Origin: Oscarella lobularis
Taxonomy: Eukaryota; Porifera; Homoscleromorpha; Homosclerophorida; Oscarellidae
Direction of reading: 5' to 3'
Length of the DNA: 64,000 nucleotides
NCBI RefSeq assembly: GCF_947507565.1
Contig: NC_089186.1
Location: 2,356,001-2,420,000, forward strand
Shown: in pieces, positions 40,525 to 50,079 of the stretch
Layout of the letters: every line of letters starts with the position of its first letter
Numbering within the stretch: position 1 is the stretch's first letter
The notes under the pieces: model-generated
What the model saw: the letters and a program-made list of their open reading frames with translations, nothing else
What the model was told of the DNA's origin: nothing
The model's database searches: none
Position numbers and translations under genes: made by a program

Positions 40525-42001
40525 ATGCAGCGAGATTACGAAGACACCAGAATCCACATCGGCGCTCGTTTCGACGACACGGACCTCGTTCGCCGCGGAA
40601 TCGCCTCGGGAATCGACGTGAACGCAATCGGTCTCTACGAATGGACGGCACTTCACGAAGCCGTCGCAACGAACGCAATCGAAATCGTCCGACTTCTCCT
40701 ACGCCACGGCGCCAACCCGAACATCCCCGACCTCGTCAGCGGAACGACGCCCCTTCATCTCAGCGCCAAGCAAGGAAACAAAGAAATACTAAAAAGCCTT
40801 CTGGAATGCGAAACGATCGACGTTTCTCAGCGCGACGACGACGGAAATAGCGCCGCCGACGTAGCAGCCGATCCCTGGTGCAAGCACATGATCGAAAACG
40901 AGACGAAAAAGAGGGGCCCCCAAAGTCAAAAGTTGACAATGACGTCACGCGCGACTTCTCGCCTAGACGTCGTTTCTTCGACAAGTGACGTCAGGGAAAC
41001 TGAAGTCCCAGAGGTCTGCCTATCTTTTGAGTATAATAGAAAGACGTGTGGACTAAAAGTCAGAGTAAGAAAAGTGAGAAAAATTCCCAAACCTGAAGGT
41101 AACGTTAACTTTTTAATTAAATATTAAAATTTATGATTTTATAGGCGATTTAGCGTCCGCTTTTGGCGTCTACGTCAAAAGCTATCTCTTCGCACCAAAC
41201 CAACCCAACACCACTAATCAAATTAAAAGCAAAACAGAGGATTTTCTACTCACAGATTCTCATCTAACAACAGACAATTATCTCCCAGAAATTGACTTCT
41301 CAACACCCCTAACATATACGGATATACGTGACGTCACTTCCTCCTATAAAAGTCTCGTTTTGGGTATTTATTTTCACATAGGCTGGCCTCTTAGCGCGAG
41401 CGTGGGCATCGCTTCAATGTCCCTACCCCTCAAAGACGCCGTCAAAATTGTCATGCCAACGTGGTTTGGTCTCCAGCCAAACGGCGTTGCTACAATTACA
41501 AAGAAAGCGTGGTCTAGTCCAAGCAAAGTAGCACCTCCTCAGAGAAATTCTACAATTTCTGGATCATCTTTTTGGAATGTGGCTGCTTTGAAAGATTTTT
41601 TGTGGAGTTCTGATGAGAAAACGGAGAAGAAACCGTTGCCTACTTCTGTGATTGTTGTTGAGCCGAAGAAGAAGGTTTCCTTGATGTCTCAGGAGAGTGT
41701 TGTTGATCCTTTTCGAGAGGCGCTTGAGAGGAAAAAGAACGTTATTAAATCTAGACAATCGGCTGAGATGATTGAAATGGAAATGGGTAAGGTGGATATT
41801 CCGCGGCGGAAAATTAAAACGAAGCGTTCCGCGGAAGTGATAGATATTGGGGTTGGACTTCCGGGTGAGAAATCGCCGCCTCAAATCCGGAAGAAAAGCA
41901 GTGCGACGATTATTGATATGGAGGAAGAGAAGGCGACGATACCTGGTCTTGTTGAGACTCCATCTGACAAGCCAGTGCGCGTAATCAACGCTTGGACGTA
42001 A
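40525..42001 (+). CDS. ankyrin-repeat protein with C-terminal C2-like domain
   Basis: Exon 1 (40525-41098) encodes two to three ankyrin repeats (EWTALHEAVATNAIEIVRLLL, GTTPLHLSAKQGNKEILKSLL) and a Ser/Thr linker. A C2-like domain then begins at VCLSFEYNRKTCGLKVRVRKV. After a 45-base intron, exon 2 continues it (ASAFGVYVKSYLFAP, EIDFSTPLTYTDIRDVTSSY, LVLGIYFHIGW). The C-terminal 130 residues are Lys/Ser/Pro-rich, with repeated RKKNVIKSRQSAEMIEME / IKTKRSAEVIDI / RKKSSATIIDMEE segments. The stop is at 41999-42001. Calcium-binding Asp residues of C2 domains are not obvious, so lipid or protein binding is likelier. Partial copies of it lie on both sides. No vertebrate counterpart is recognised. 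Confidence 0.72.
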
Positions 42002-42223
42002 GAGATTATTTGGGGAGTTTTTATTAATTTTTTCTTCTGAAGAGGTGTTTACTATTTATCTTCATTGACTTGCCTCGTGATACGGGTCATCCATGAGAAG
42101 ACCCTTGGGGACTAACGTGGGGATTACCCTGTACCTAAATCACTCGTATATATCAATTAACCTCACGCGTGTCCCCCGTCCGTCGTGTATGCGAAACGCA
42201 ACTGGTAATATTGAATGATGACG

Positions 42224-42412
42224 CTATAGGATTTTACAGACTACTTGAAAGAAAAGAAATGCTACAACAACAGTAAGAAGACAGGCAATGCAAAGAACAA
42301 ATTTCGAGGTCCTTTGAAGATGTTTCACCGTTTCCAATTCGTCCACCAGATCAGTCACAGTATCGAGTAACTCAGCTCCGAGTCCTTCAACGCGACCTGA
42401 GCTCTTTTTCAT
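42224..42412 (-). CDS. 62-residue tail-anchored membrane protein, copy 2
   Basis: From ATG 42412 the frame reads MKKSSGRVEGLGAELLD..., DELETVKHLQRTSK, then the hydrophobic end FVLCIACLLTVVVAFLFFQVV. It is the shorter paralog of 39920-40159; both keep the start, the helical middle and the membrane segment. The upstream sequence (to about 42440) is also similar to that of copy 1. Function is unknown. Confidence 0.6.
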   Translation of the reverse strand: MKKSSGRVEGLGAELLDTVTDLVDELETVKHLQRTSKFVLCIACLLTVVVAFLFFQVVCKIL

Positions 42413-42570
42413 TGCTGCAGTTCCGACTTCCGAGTCCGAGTACTGAATGCAGCACTCACTAACTGTTTATAGAGCGCGTCTACTCTTTATTCGCCCACTG
42501 ATTGGTTGAATCTCGCGTGTGGTCCACGGGGGAGGAGCATCGGGACTTCCGGTTCTCATTAAGACTCCAG

Positions 42571-42640
42571 CGTGACAAGCCAGTGCGCGTAATCAACGCT
42601 TGGACGTAAGAGATTATTTTCGGGTGTCTTTTATTTATGA
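42571..42640 (+). pseudogene. duplicated last codons of the ankyrin-C2 gene
   Basis: About 45 bases (GACAAGCCAGTGCGCGTAAT onwards, to the stop and ATTATTT) repeat 41967-42016, the 3' end of the ankyrin-C2 gene. Nothing of the gene precedes it. It marks the end of a duplicated block that carries the tail-anchored gene. Confidence 0.75.
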
Positions 42641-42707
42641 TTTTTCCAGCTGAAGACAAGAATTGCATGCGCATGTAAGTACGTTCGTTTCACGTAAGGA
42701 TCCTTTT

Positions 42708-44219
42708 TTATGATATCTTCGCCTTTGAGAAATCCATTTCAGGATGCTGTTCCATAAATCTGAAAATTTGAAATTGCAGTGCCGGTAAGGTGGGGTGAAA
42801 ATTTCCGGCTCACTTTTTTAGCATGTCCTGCTTTTTTTGGTCCTCTGACGTAGGCAATCCCATCTAGGAAAAATCTCATCTCATTGGCTCACGATTTGAA
42901 TTTCTATTTTACCTCTTTTTGACGCTGATCGTACATCATTTTCTCCACCATGCCTCTCGTCTCCAAATCAAGATCGCCAAGCTTTTAAAATAGATGAGAA
43001 ATAAGACCATCCCCTCCCCCTATGCTTTGTTACCTTAGAGTTTTCTGGCTGGACTTTCTTTGTGTTTATTTCAGGGTCTGAATCAATGACCTTATTCCAC
43101 CACTGCATCTTATTAATCTGAGGGGGGAGACGCGTGAAGATTTTTGAATTTTCAAGGAACGTATACCTTTTCTAAGTGAATAACAACGAGTTTCTTATCT
43201 TCGAGAGTCCAAAAACTTTCTTCTACTTTGACCTATAGGGGTATCCGTCCTGATACACTGTAGCAGACATTACTATACCTTTCCGTTAAGAGGACCTTTT
43301 GCTATTGGATCAAAGCCCTTGAGCCCAATGGTAAGATGCTGCAAAAATAAATAAATAAACCAATTATTGATTTTTGTTTGGACTGACGCTCTGCTGAATG
43401 TTGCAAACGACGTCGCGACTTCGAACGGGAAAGGAAGCTTTGAGGGGAACGTGCACATCAACTTCACCTAAGGTCTAGCAAAGAAAGGTCTAATAGGAGA
43501 AAGAGTCTATATAGGTACACAATACCTGTGTCCATTTATAGTGGTCATAGTCACCACCGTTACCAGAGTTAGGCCTCAGCTTTCCTTTCTCCTCAGGATC
43601 AGTCTCACTCTATTAATTAATTAATTAATTAAAATATTGGAGATGCTCATCTTACATCTGAATCTTGGTCTTTTGATTTCGATTCTTCAGTGGGTGGAGT
43701 TGGTTCTTTTGCTGGTTTCGTATCCTCCGATTTTTTTGGAGTTTTAGCCGCTGGGACTTCTTCTTCGTCTTTATCTGGTAATTCTACGATTTTTGGGCCT
43801 GATTCTGCTTTCTTTGCTTTTCGTTTTTTAGCCGCTTCCTCTTCGGCTCGTCTAGCGTCTTCCTCAGCTTTAATCTTCGCCTAAATTAAATCTTCAAATA
43901 GGTAAATAATTAAGCGGAATTTGACGTCACCTGTGCGATTTTTTGATGTTCGCGAAATTTCGCTAGAACCATCTAAGGAAGCCCCCAATCGCGTTGAGAA
44001 TATTTTTAATCTGCAGAATGCACCTTTTCTGCTTTTTCTTTTCCGACGCCAGCAAAGAAATCGGTTTTTCGTCGAAGGAAGCCGAAAAACGTGTCGAGCA
44101 GCTAAACAATCGCTCGCAATCGATAGCGCAACTCTACGACGCACCTCTTCGATGCCGCCTTCGTGCTGACGTGCAATAGAGATGAGAATAGCGTCGAATT
44201 TCTCCTCGTTGTCGCCCAT
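42708..44219 (-). CDS. NUDC: nuclear migration protein NudC
   Basis: Spliced minus-strand gene from ATG 44219. The N-terminus MGDNEEKFDAILISIARQHE is followed by LLDTFFGFLRRKTDFFAGV, a charged coiled-coil (AKIKAEEDARRAEEEAAKKR) and KLRPNSGNGGDYDHYKWTQ. The CS (p23-like) domain follows: LGEVDVHVP, HLTIGLKG, VKVEESFWTLEDKKLVVIHLEK, NKMQWWNKVI. The tail LETRGMVEKMMYDQRQK, MGLPTSEDQKKQDM, FMEQHPEMDFSKAKIS matches NudC to the last residues. It is an HSP90 co-chaperone needed for dynein/LIS1 function and cytokinesis. There are about nine exons with short introns. The start lies 63 bases from the TAB start on the other strand. Confidence 0.93.
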
Positions 44220-44282
44220 GCTCCACTAGCGCGCGTCGAGGCGACGAGTCCCCGTAGACTTGGGAAAAATCTTCGATATCGA
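44220..44282. promoter_or_regulatory. bidirectional promoter NUDC/TAB
   Basis: 63 bases lie between two divergent start codons, the shortest such gap in the window. Both leaders must be very short or overlap. The assignment is inferred from geometry. Confidence 0.6.
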
Positions 44283-45369
44283 ATGGCCGTCGATCCGCGC
44301 AAGCTAGCGAGCCTCTGCGAGCGCTTTCCGCACTTCGCATCGGAGACGATATCGAACTTGCTCGCGCGCGTAAGTTTCGGCAGCGAATAACGAAGAGAAA
44401 GGGAGGAAAAAAGGGAGCCCCTTTGTAGAACAATAACGATGTCGCGCGCGTACAGTCTCTCCTATCCGAAGACCTCTACAACGGCGAGGAGAAGAACAAC
44501 TGGGACGTGAAAACGCCTTATCGAAAGCAAAGTGAGAAATCGAAGCGTCATCACAATAAATAATTTTTTTAAATTTTTTGTTTTTAGATAGTGTGACGTC
44601 GAATCATGATCCCAATCAGGCCCTAAGTCCCACTTCGCCAGATTACGCCTACGTACAGGGTATGACGCGAAAAATTCAATTTATGAAAAATTCAAAAATT
44701 TGATTTTTTCTTATTAGCTTTGTTGCTTCATCAGAGAGCGAGATTAGAAGCAATGAGTCAAGTCAGATAAATATCTTAACATATATGGATTTATTTATTT
44801 ATTTTTATTAGAGTGTGTATCAAACTCAGGAGTCGCTACGGCAACTCGAACAGGAAGTACGGGAAAAGGAGCAGCAACACAGCGAACTCGTATCCGACTA
44901 TTCAGGAATTCCATCAGTAAGCTCAGGAAAAAAAATTCAAAAAAATGTTGATTATAATTATTTTTTTAGGATGAGGATCTTGATGTTCTTCGCGCCGAAG
45001 TGCAGAGTCTCGAGACGACCGTTCACGATATGAGACGGGAGTGTCAAGCGCTAAAAGCCGCTAGACGTAAGTAATATTAATCAAAATATTCATTTTTCTA
45101 TTTTCTCTTCCTAGAACGGGGTGAAACTAGTTCGACACCGGAAGGTCATATCAAGATTAATAATAATTACCCATATTTATTTTTATTTTCTATTAGAATC
45201 TCATTGGGCTTGCGAGCATTGTTCGTTTCACAATCATCCCGCTTTGACGCGTTGTGAAATGTGCGAGATTCCGCGTAGTAAACGGCAGGGGGTTAGCCCG
45301 GCGGGTGCCGCCGCCACCGCCGCCGGTACGGGCGGCGATCAGGGAGGGAGGTTCGGCAATTTTAGCTGA
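44283..45369 (+). CDS. TAB2: TAK1-binding adaptor TAB2/TAB3
   Basis: The N-terminal CUE domain spans two exons: MAVDPRKLASLCERFPHFASETISNLLAR | NNNDVARVQSLLSEDLYN. A short linker (about 60 residues, far shorter than in vertebrate TAB2) is followed by a coiled coil (RLEAMSQ|SVYQTQESLRQLEQEV, DLDVLRAEVQSLETTVHDM). The C-terminal NZF zinc finger HWACEHCSFHNHPALTRCEMCEIPR at about 45205-45285 is the Lys63-ubiquitin-binding module of TAB2/3. The order CUE, coiled coil (TAK1 binding), NZF is that of the family. The protein ends FGNFS, stop 45367-45369. It bridges ubiquitin chains to TAK1 in NF-kB/MAPK activation. A duplicate of its 3' half lies at 47766-48245. Confidence 0.88.
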
Positions 45370-45683
45370 AATTTCATGTCGCGTTTCGTTTTAAAAAAAG
45401 AGCGTATGTAGGCTAGTGTATTTAGAGGATATAGGATTCTGCTTTCCGATTTTTTGGGTTGGATTGAAGTTACTCATCGCATCTTATGTGGGTTTTTTTT
45501 GGTGGGGCCACGATCTTTAGTATTTTTTTTCGATACGGAATACTGGAGCACTAGAAAGACGTATGCTAATCGTAAAGAGAAGACGTCATAAGTTCGGGGG
45601 AATCTCCCTAGTACCCCTCACGCCTCAGGTTGTTTACTTGGAGGTGTGAGTCGCACTCATCTTTTGTACTCATCTTTTGCCGA
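45370..45683. other. intergenic TAB/ankyrin
   Basis: No gene. The first 120 bases are repeated at 48246-48430 after the duplicated TAB 3' end, and the part before the ankyrin start resembles the corresponding part before the third ankyrin copy. Confidence 0.5.
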
Positions 45684-46951
45684 ATGGCAGACAGTAAGAT
45701 GGCGAAGCCGACGCCCAGCAAGCGGGTAGCTAAAGGAAGCAGCAGAGTCGTTCCTGGGTATAGTATTGTTTCTCTGGTCGGGTGTTTATAATAGTCGATT
45801 TTAGTTGGGTTGGGAAGGGGACCATCGACGAAGTGAACCGCTGGCTGGTGAATTTCAGCCAAAAGAACGAGGATTCACCCAAGTTATTGCAGCGGGCGAA
45901 GAGCGAGGCCCTTTGGTGGGCCTCCCGATGGGAGAACGTTGATGTTGTGAAGGATTTCCTTCGCTTAAAACAAGGCCACCCTCAACATCGAATAGCCGGG
46001 TTGACCGCTTTGCATAGAGTCGTTGCCTACGAGTACATTCTTGTTATAAAGCTTCTCCTTGAGGCGGGAATTTCTCCGGATGTCCCAGATGATTTCGGGC
46101 TAACGCCATTGTTCTGGAGTGTCGCGTGGAATAGACGCGAATCTATTTATATGCTATTGCGCAGGGGGGCAAACAAACAACATTGTTCTCCCTGGAAGTT
46201 CACAAGTAACTACATTGCAGGGCTCATTGATCGCGACCCTCAACTCAACTTCACGTGAGTTTTCATTTGAGTTCTAAATCAAACTAATTGAAGCCGTGGT
46301 TGCCTAGTGACGAGATTTTTAATCACTTCTGGAAGGTGATTATTGGTGAAGACGACGACAAACTTGCCCCAGATGAGAGGAACTTTTGGAAAAATTATTT
46401 GTTGTGGAAAGTTGCCGAGAAGGGGGACATGACGCTATGCGGCGAACTTCTGTCTCTAGGAGCCAGTGTCACGGAGTTCGCTTGGATTGTATCTCCTTTT
46501 GCATCAAGCTGTTGCGTCTGAAAATCACAAGATGCTCGCACTATTCTTGCGTTTTCTGGGGACGGATCACGTTGATGTTCTATCGGGATTGGGTATTCCT
46601 CCACTGTTTTATGCAGTACGACGAGGCAATGAAAAATGCGCTAAACTGCTGCTTGATCACGGAGCTGATCCTTCTTACCGCACTGTTGACGGAACTCCGT
46701 TCGAATCAGCAAAGACAGAAGACATGATACGTCTTTTACAAGGTACTATTCCATGCACAGCAAGTTACGGGGTGCTATGACTATTATTTCTAGGATACAT
46801 GCGTGTTCGTCATGATAAAAAATCTGAGCGCAGTCAATTGAAATCAGTCACTATAAATAACTTCAACTTCAAGAAGTGTGAAAACACTGCGGCTGGTTCT
46901 GGTATCAATATGATGGCTAAGATGGAGAAGGGCCTATTGGAAACAGCATAA
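45684..46951 (+). CDS. ankyrin-repeat protein, copy 1, with one apparent frameshift
   Basis: Exon 1 (45684-45757) starts MADSKMAKPTPSKRVAKGSS, basic. Exon 2 (45804-46254) has IDEVNRWLVNFSQKNEDSPK and ankyrin repeats (GLTALHRVVAYEYILVIKLLL, GLTPLFWSVAWNRRESIYMLL). Exon 3 begins DEIFNHFWKVII and runs into further repeats (GIPPLFYAVRRGNEKCAKLLLDHGAD). In exon 3 a TTTT run at about 46497-46500 has one T more than copy 3 implies; without it the frame continues PLHQAVASENHKM. A last exon ends KMEKGLLETA. The gene is therefore broken, or the base is an error. No catalytic domain is seen; the basic start could be a nuclear signal. Confidence 0.65.
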
Positions 46952-47411
46952 GTTTGCGCGCGTTTATCTTCTGTACTGTACGTGTTATGTTCTTTGTTAT
47001 GATGTAAGCTGAAGACCGTGTTGCCTAGCTCCTAGCCCTTAGCTAGCCCTTTTCTATCCCTCGCGTATGTACCAGCTACAGTAGCATTAGAAATAGCCTC
47101 AGTTTATTACTGTATCATGAGCTTGAAACGAGTTTTTTCTACTAGAGTTCATCATGACTGCCGTCCGTAGCTGCAGTCGGGTTTCAGTCTTTTAGGCCGA
47201 TTATCTGCGAATCTGCGATATGCCAAAAAAATAGCCCCAGACTTATATGAAAGTTTAGCCTTTTTCTCGCGAGATAACGTGGCATTTACATGACATCTGA
47301 TCTAATCAGAGCCAAAAACATTTCGAAGAACGCGTCTTTGAATTCTTATTGGCTAATGCCTATTGTTACCTCACTCGCGGCGAGCATGCTCAGTGAAAGT
47401 TAGCTCACACC
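46952..47411. other. intergenic between ankyrin copies
   Basis: AT-rich sequence with a stretch resembling the 3' flank of copy 3 (TATCCCTCGCG.., CTCAGT..TATTA, GAGTTTTTCTACTAGAG near 47060-47145 versus about 50000-50085). No gene seen. Confidence 0.5.
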
Positions 47412-47765
47412 ATGAGGAAGTTGGGCGAGGAAATAGCGGTGTTGAGCAACAGGCACTGCAAGAGGCCCGTTAGAGGAAGCGTCAGAGTCGTTCCTGGGTA
47501 TAGATGTGCTGTTTTACTGATCGGGTGCTCACAGTGGTCGATTTTAGCGACATTGGACGGAAGACCGTTGACGAAGTGCACCACTGGCTGTCGGACTTCA
47601 GCCAAAAGAACAACGATTCACCCACGCTATTGCAGCAGGCGACGAACGGTATTTTTTGGTGGGCATGCCGATGGGGCAACGTTGACGTTGTGAAGGATTT
47701 CCTTCGCTCTAAACCAGTTGATCCTCAACATAAAATAGCGGGATTGACCGCCTTGCACAGAGCAG
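47412..47765 (+). pseudogene. ankyrin-repeat gene copy 2, truncated at its 3' side
   Basis: Exon 1 (MRKLGEEIAVLSNRHCKRPV..) and the first part of exon 2 (VDEVHHWLSDFSQKNNDSP, GNVDVVKDFLRSKPVDPQ, AGLTALHRA) match copies 1 and 3. At 47765 the sequence switches inside the first ankyrin repeat to the duplicated TAB 3' end at a CAGCAGCAC-like junction, so the gene has no 3' half. If transcribed, it would read a few residues into TAB sequence in a wrong frame (AAQRTRI) and stop. Confidence 0.8.
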
Positions 47766-48245
47766 CAGCACAGCGAACTCGTATCTGACTATTCAGGAAT
47801 TCCATCAGTAAGCTCAGGAAAAAATTTGAAAAAATTTTTAATTATAATTATTTTTTAGGATGAGGATCTTGATGTTCTTCGTGCCGAAGTGCAGAGTCTC
47901 GAGACGACCGTTCACGATATGAGACGGGAGTGTCAAGCGCTAAAAGCCGCTAGACGTAAGTAATATTAATCAAAATATTAATTTTTCTATTTTCTCTTCC
48001 TAGAACGGGGTGAAACTAGTTCGACACCGGAAGGTCATATCAAGATTAATAATAACCCATATTTATTTTTTCCTATTAGAATCTCATTGGGCTTGCGAGC
48101 ATTGTTCGTTTCACAATCATCCCGCTTTGACGCGTTGTGAAATGTGCGAGATTCCGCGTAGTAAACGGCAGGGGGTTAGCCCGGCGGGTGCCGCCGCCGC
48201 CGGTGCGGGCGGCGATCAGGGAGGAAGGTTCGGCAATTTTAGCTG
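47766..48245 (+). pseudogene. duplicated 3' part of TAB2/3
   Basis: Nearly identical to 44873-45369, including introns. It holds the end of the coiled coil, the NZF exon (SHWACEHCSFHNHPALTRCE) and the C-terminus FGNFS. There is no CUE domain and no promoter of its own. High identity, including intron sequence, indicates a recent event. Confidence 0.88.
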
Positions 48246-48537
48246 AAATTTCACGTCGCGTTTCGTTTTAAAAAAGAGCGTACCGTAGGCTAGTGTATTT
48301 AGAGGATAGGATTCTACTTTCCGATTTTGGGTTCTTGAAAGATTGATACACAGCTCTAAAGTTACTCACCTCATCTTATATGATATGGGTTTTTGGTGGG
48401 ACACGATCTATTCTTTTTTTTTCGATACGGAATACTTTAGCCGGAAAGGCATATGTTAATTGTTTGTAGCGCACTACTGTGGGGGATCACCCGAGTCCCT
48501 CGGATGTTTACGTCAGAGGTGTGAGACGCATACTCAA

Positions 48538-49908
48538 ATGGAAGGCGGCAAGAGTAAGAAGAGGAAGCTGGGCGCGCCAACAGCGTTTCGAAAGAAGCGG
48601 GTAGTTAAAGGAAGTGACAAAGTTGTTCCTGGGTTAGATTCGATGTACTCTTATACGGATCAGGTGTTTGTAGGGGGTAAATTTTAGCGATATTGGACGG
48701 GGAACCGTTGACGACGTGAACCGCTGGCTGTCGGACTTCGGAGAGAAAAAGAAGAATCTACCCAAGCTATTGCAGCAGGCTAAGAGCGAAATTTTTTGGT
48801 GGGCAGCCGTATGGAACAACGTCGATGTTGTGGAGAATTTCCTTTGCTTCAAACATGGCGATCCTCAATATAAAATAGCGGGGTTGACCGCCTTGCACAG
48901 AGCTGTCGCTTCCGAGCACGTTGACGTCATTAGGCTACTCCTTACTGAGGCCAAAGTTTCTCCTGAAGTTCCAGATGATTTTGGTCTAACGCCGTTGTTC
49001 TGGAGTGTCGCTTGGAATAGTCACAAGTCCACTGAATTGCTGTTATCTAACGGCGCGAACAAACATCGCTGTTCTCCCTGGGATTTCACCAATGACTTCA
49101 TTGCGAGGCTGATTGATGATCGCTTCTCTCGACTCAATTTCACGTAAGTTTTTTGTTAGAGAAACTACTTGTAGCTTTGGTTGCTTAGTGACGAGATTTT
49201 CGAGCACTTCTGGAAAGTGATTATCGATGATAACGAAGACCGTCTCGTCGGAGGGGAAAAGCAATTTTGGAAAAATTATTTACTGTGGAAAGTCACGGAG
49301 ATGGGCGACATGAAGCGATGCAAGGAGCTTCTCTCTGCGGGGGCAAGCGTTATCGAGTGCACTTGGATCGTGGCTCCCATACACCAGGCCGTTCTCAGTG
49401 ATAGTCACGACATGCTCTTACTATTCTTGGACAAAGAGGCAGACCCTGATGCCCCATCGGGACTGGGAATGACTCCCTTGTACTATGCAGTGCGATGGGG
49501 TAATACAAAATGCGTTAAAACGCTGCTTAGGCAGCACGCCAACCCTTCTTATGACTTCATCGATGGAACGCTGCTTGAATTAGCAAAAGACGACGACATC
49601 AAAGGTTTGCTACTAAAAGGTACTACTAGTACGCTATTGTGAGAACAGCAAACAAAATCTATTCGTATGTGTTGCTATTGGTAGATAAGGAAGCCAAGCA
49701 CCGCCAGGGCATCAGCATCAAAGATTTGCCGCGAGAAGGTATTATTCCAAGCACACATAGTACTACAGTATTGCACTTATTGTATATAGTATGCGATAAC
49801 GAAGCTCAGCAGAATCAAGAAAATGTCCGCCCAATCAATTACTACTTTAAGAAGTGTAAAAACATCATGGTGGGCGATGCTAATAAGATGACTCTGAAAT
49901 ATCAATAA
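48538..49908 (+). CDS. ankyrin-repeat protein, copy 3, apparently intact
   Basis: Exon 1 (from ATG 48538) encodes MEGGKSKKRKLGAPTAFRKK, a strong basic (nuclear-signal-like) start. Exon 2 (about 48680-49143) encodes VDDVNRWLSDFGEKKKNL and ankyrin repeats (GLTALHRAVASEHVDVIRLLL, GLTPLFWSVAWNSHKSTELLL). Exon 3 (about 49190-49640) begins DEIFEHFWKVII and has more repeats (APIHQAVLSDSHDMLLLFL, GMTPLYYAVRWGNTKCVKTLL). A downstream exon ends KKCKNIMVGDANKMTLKYQ, with a stop at 49906-49908 and similarity to the copy 1 tail. The last exon join is uncertain; a short form could stop near 49640. Partner and function are unknown. Confidence 0.7.
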
Positions 49909-50079
49909 CAAACTTCGCCCATTTATCTTCTGTACTGTATTTTGTTGTTATGTAAGCTCGGCTCATTAGAACCCTTGTACGGTAAGACTCTTTTTAGCTA
50001 TCCCTCGCGCAGTCTACCAGAGGTTTGGGGCTCAGCCTCAGTATATTAATTAAACACATTGAAATCATGAGTTTTTCTA

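Noticed and set aside
43605-43640. TTAA repeats and other short AT repeats
   Set aside because: Simple microsatellites inside NUDC introns; nothing suggests function.
43690-44390. Plus-strand frames under NUDC and minus-strand frames over the TAB start
   Set aside because: They are antisense to exons of NUDC and TAB that match their families closely.
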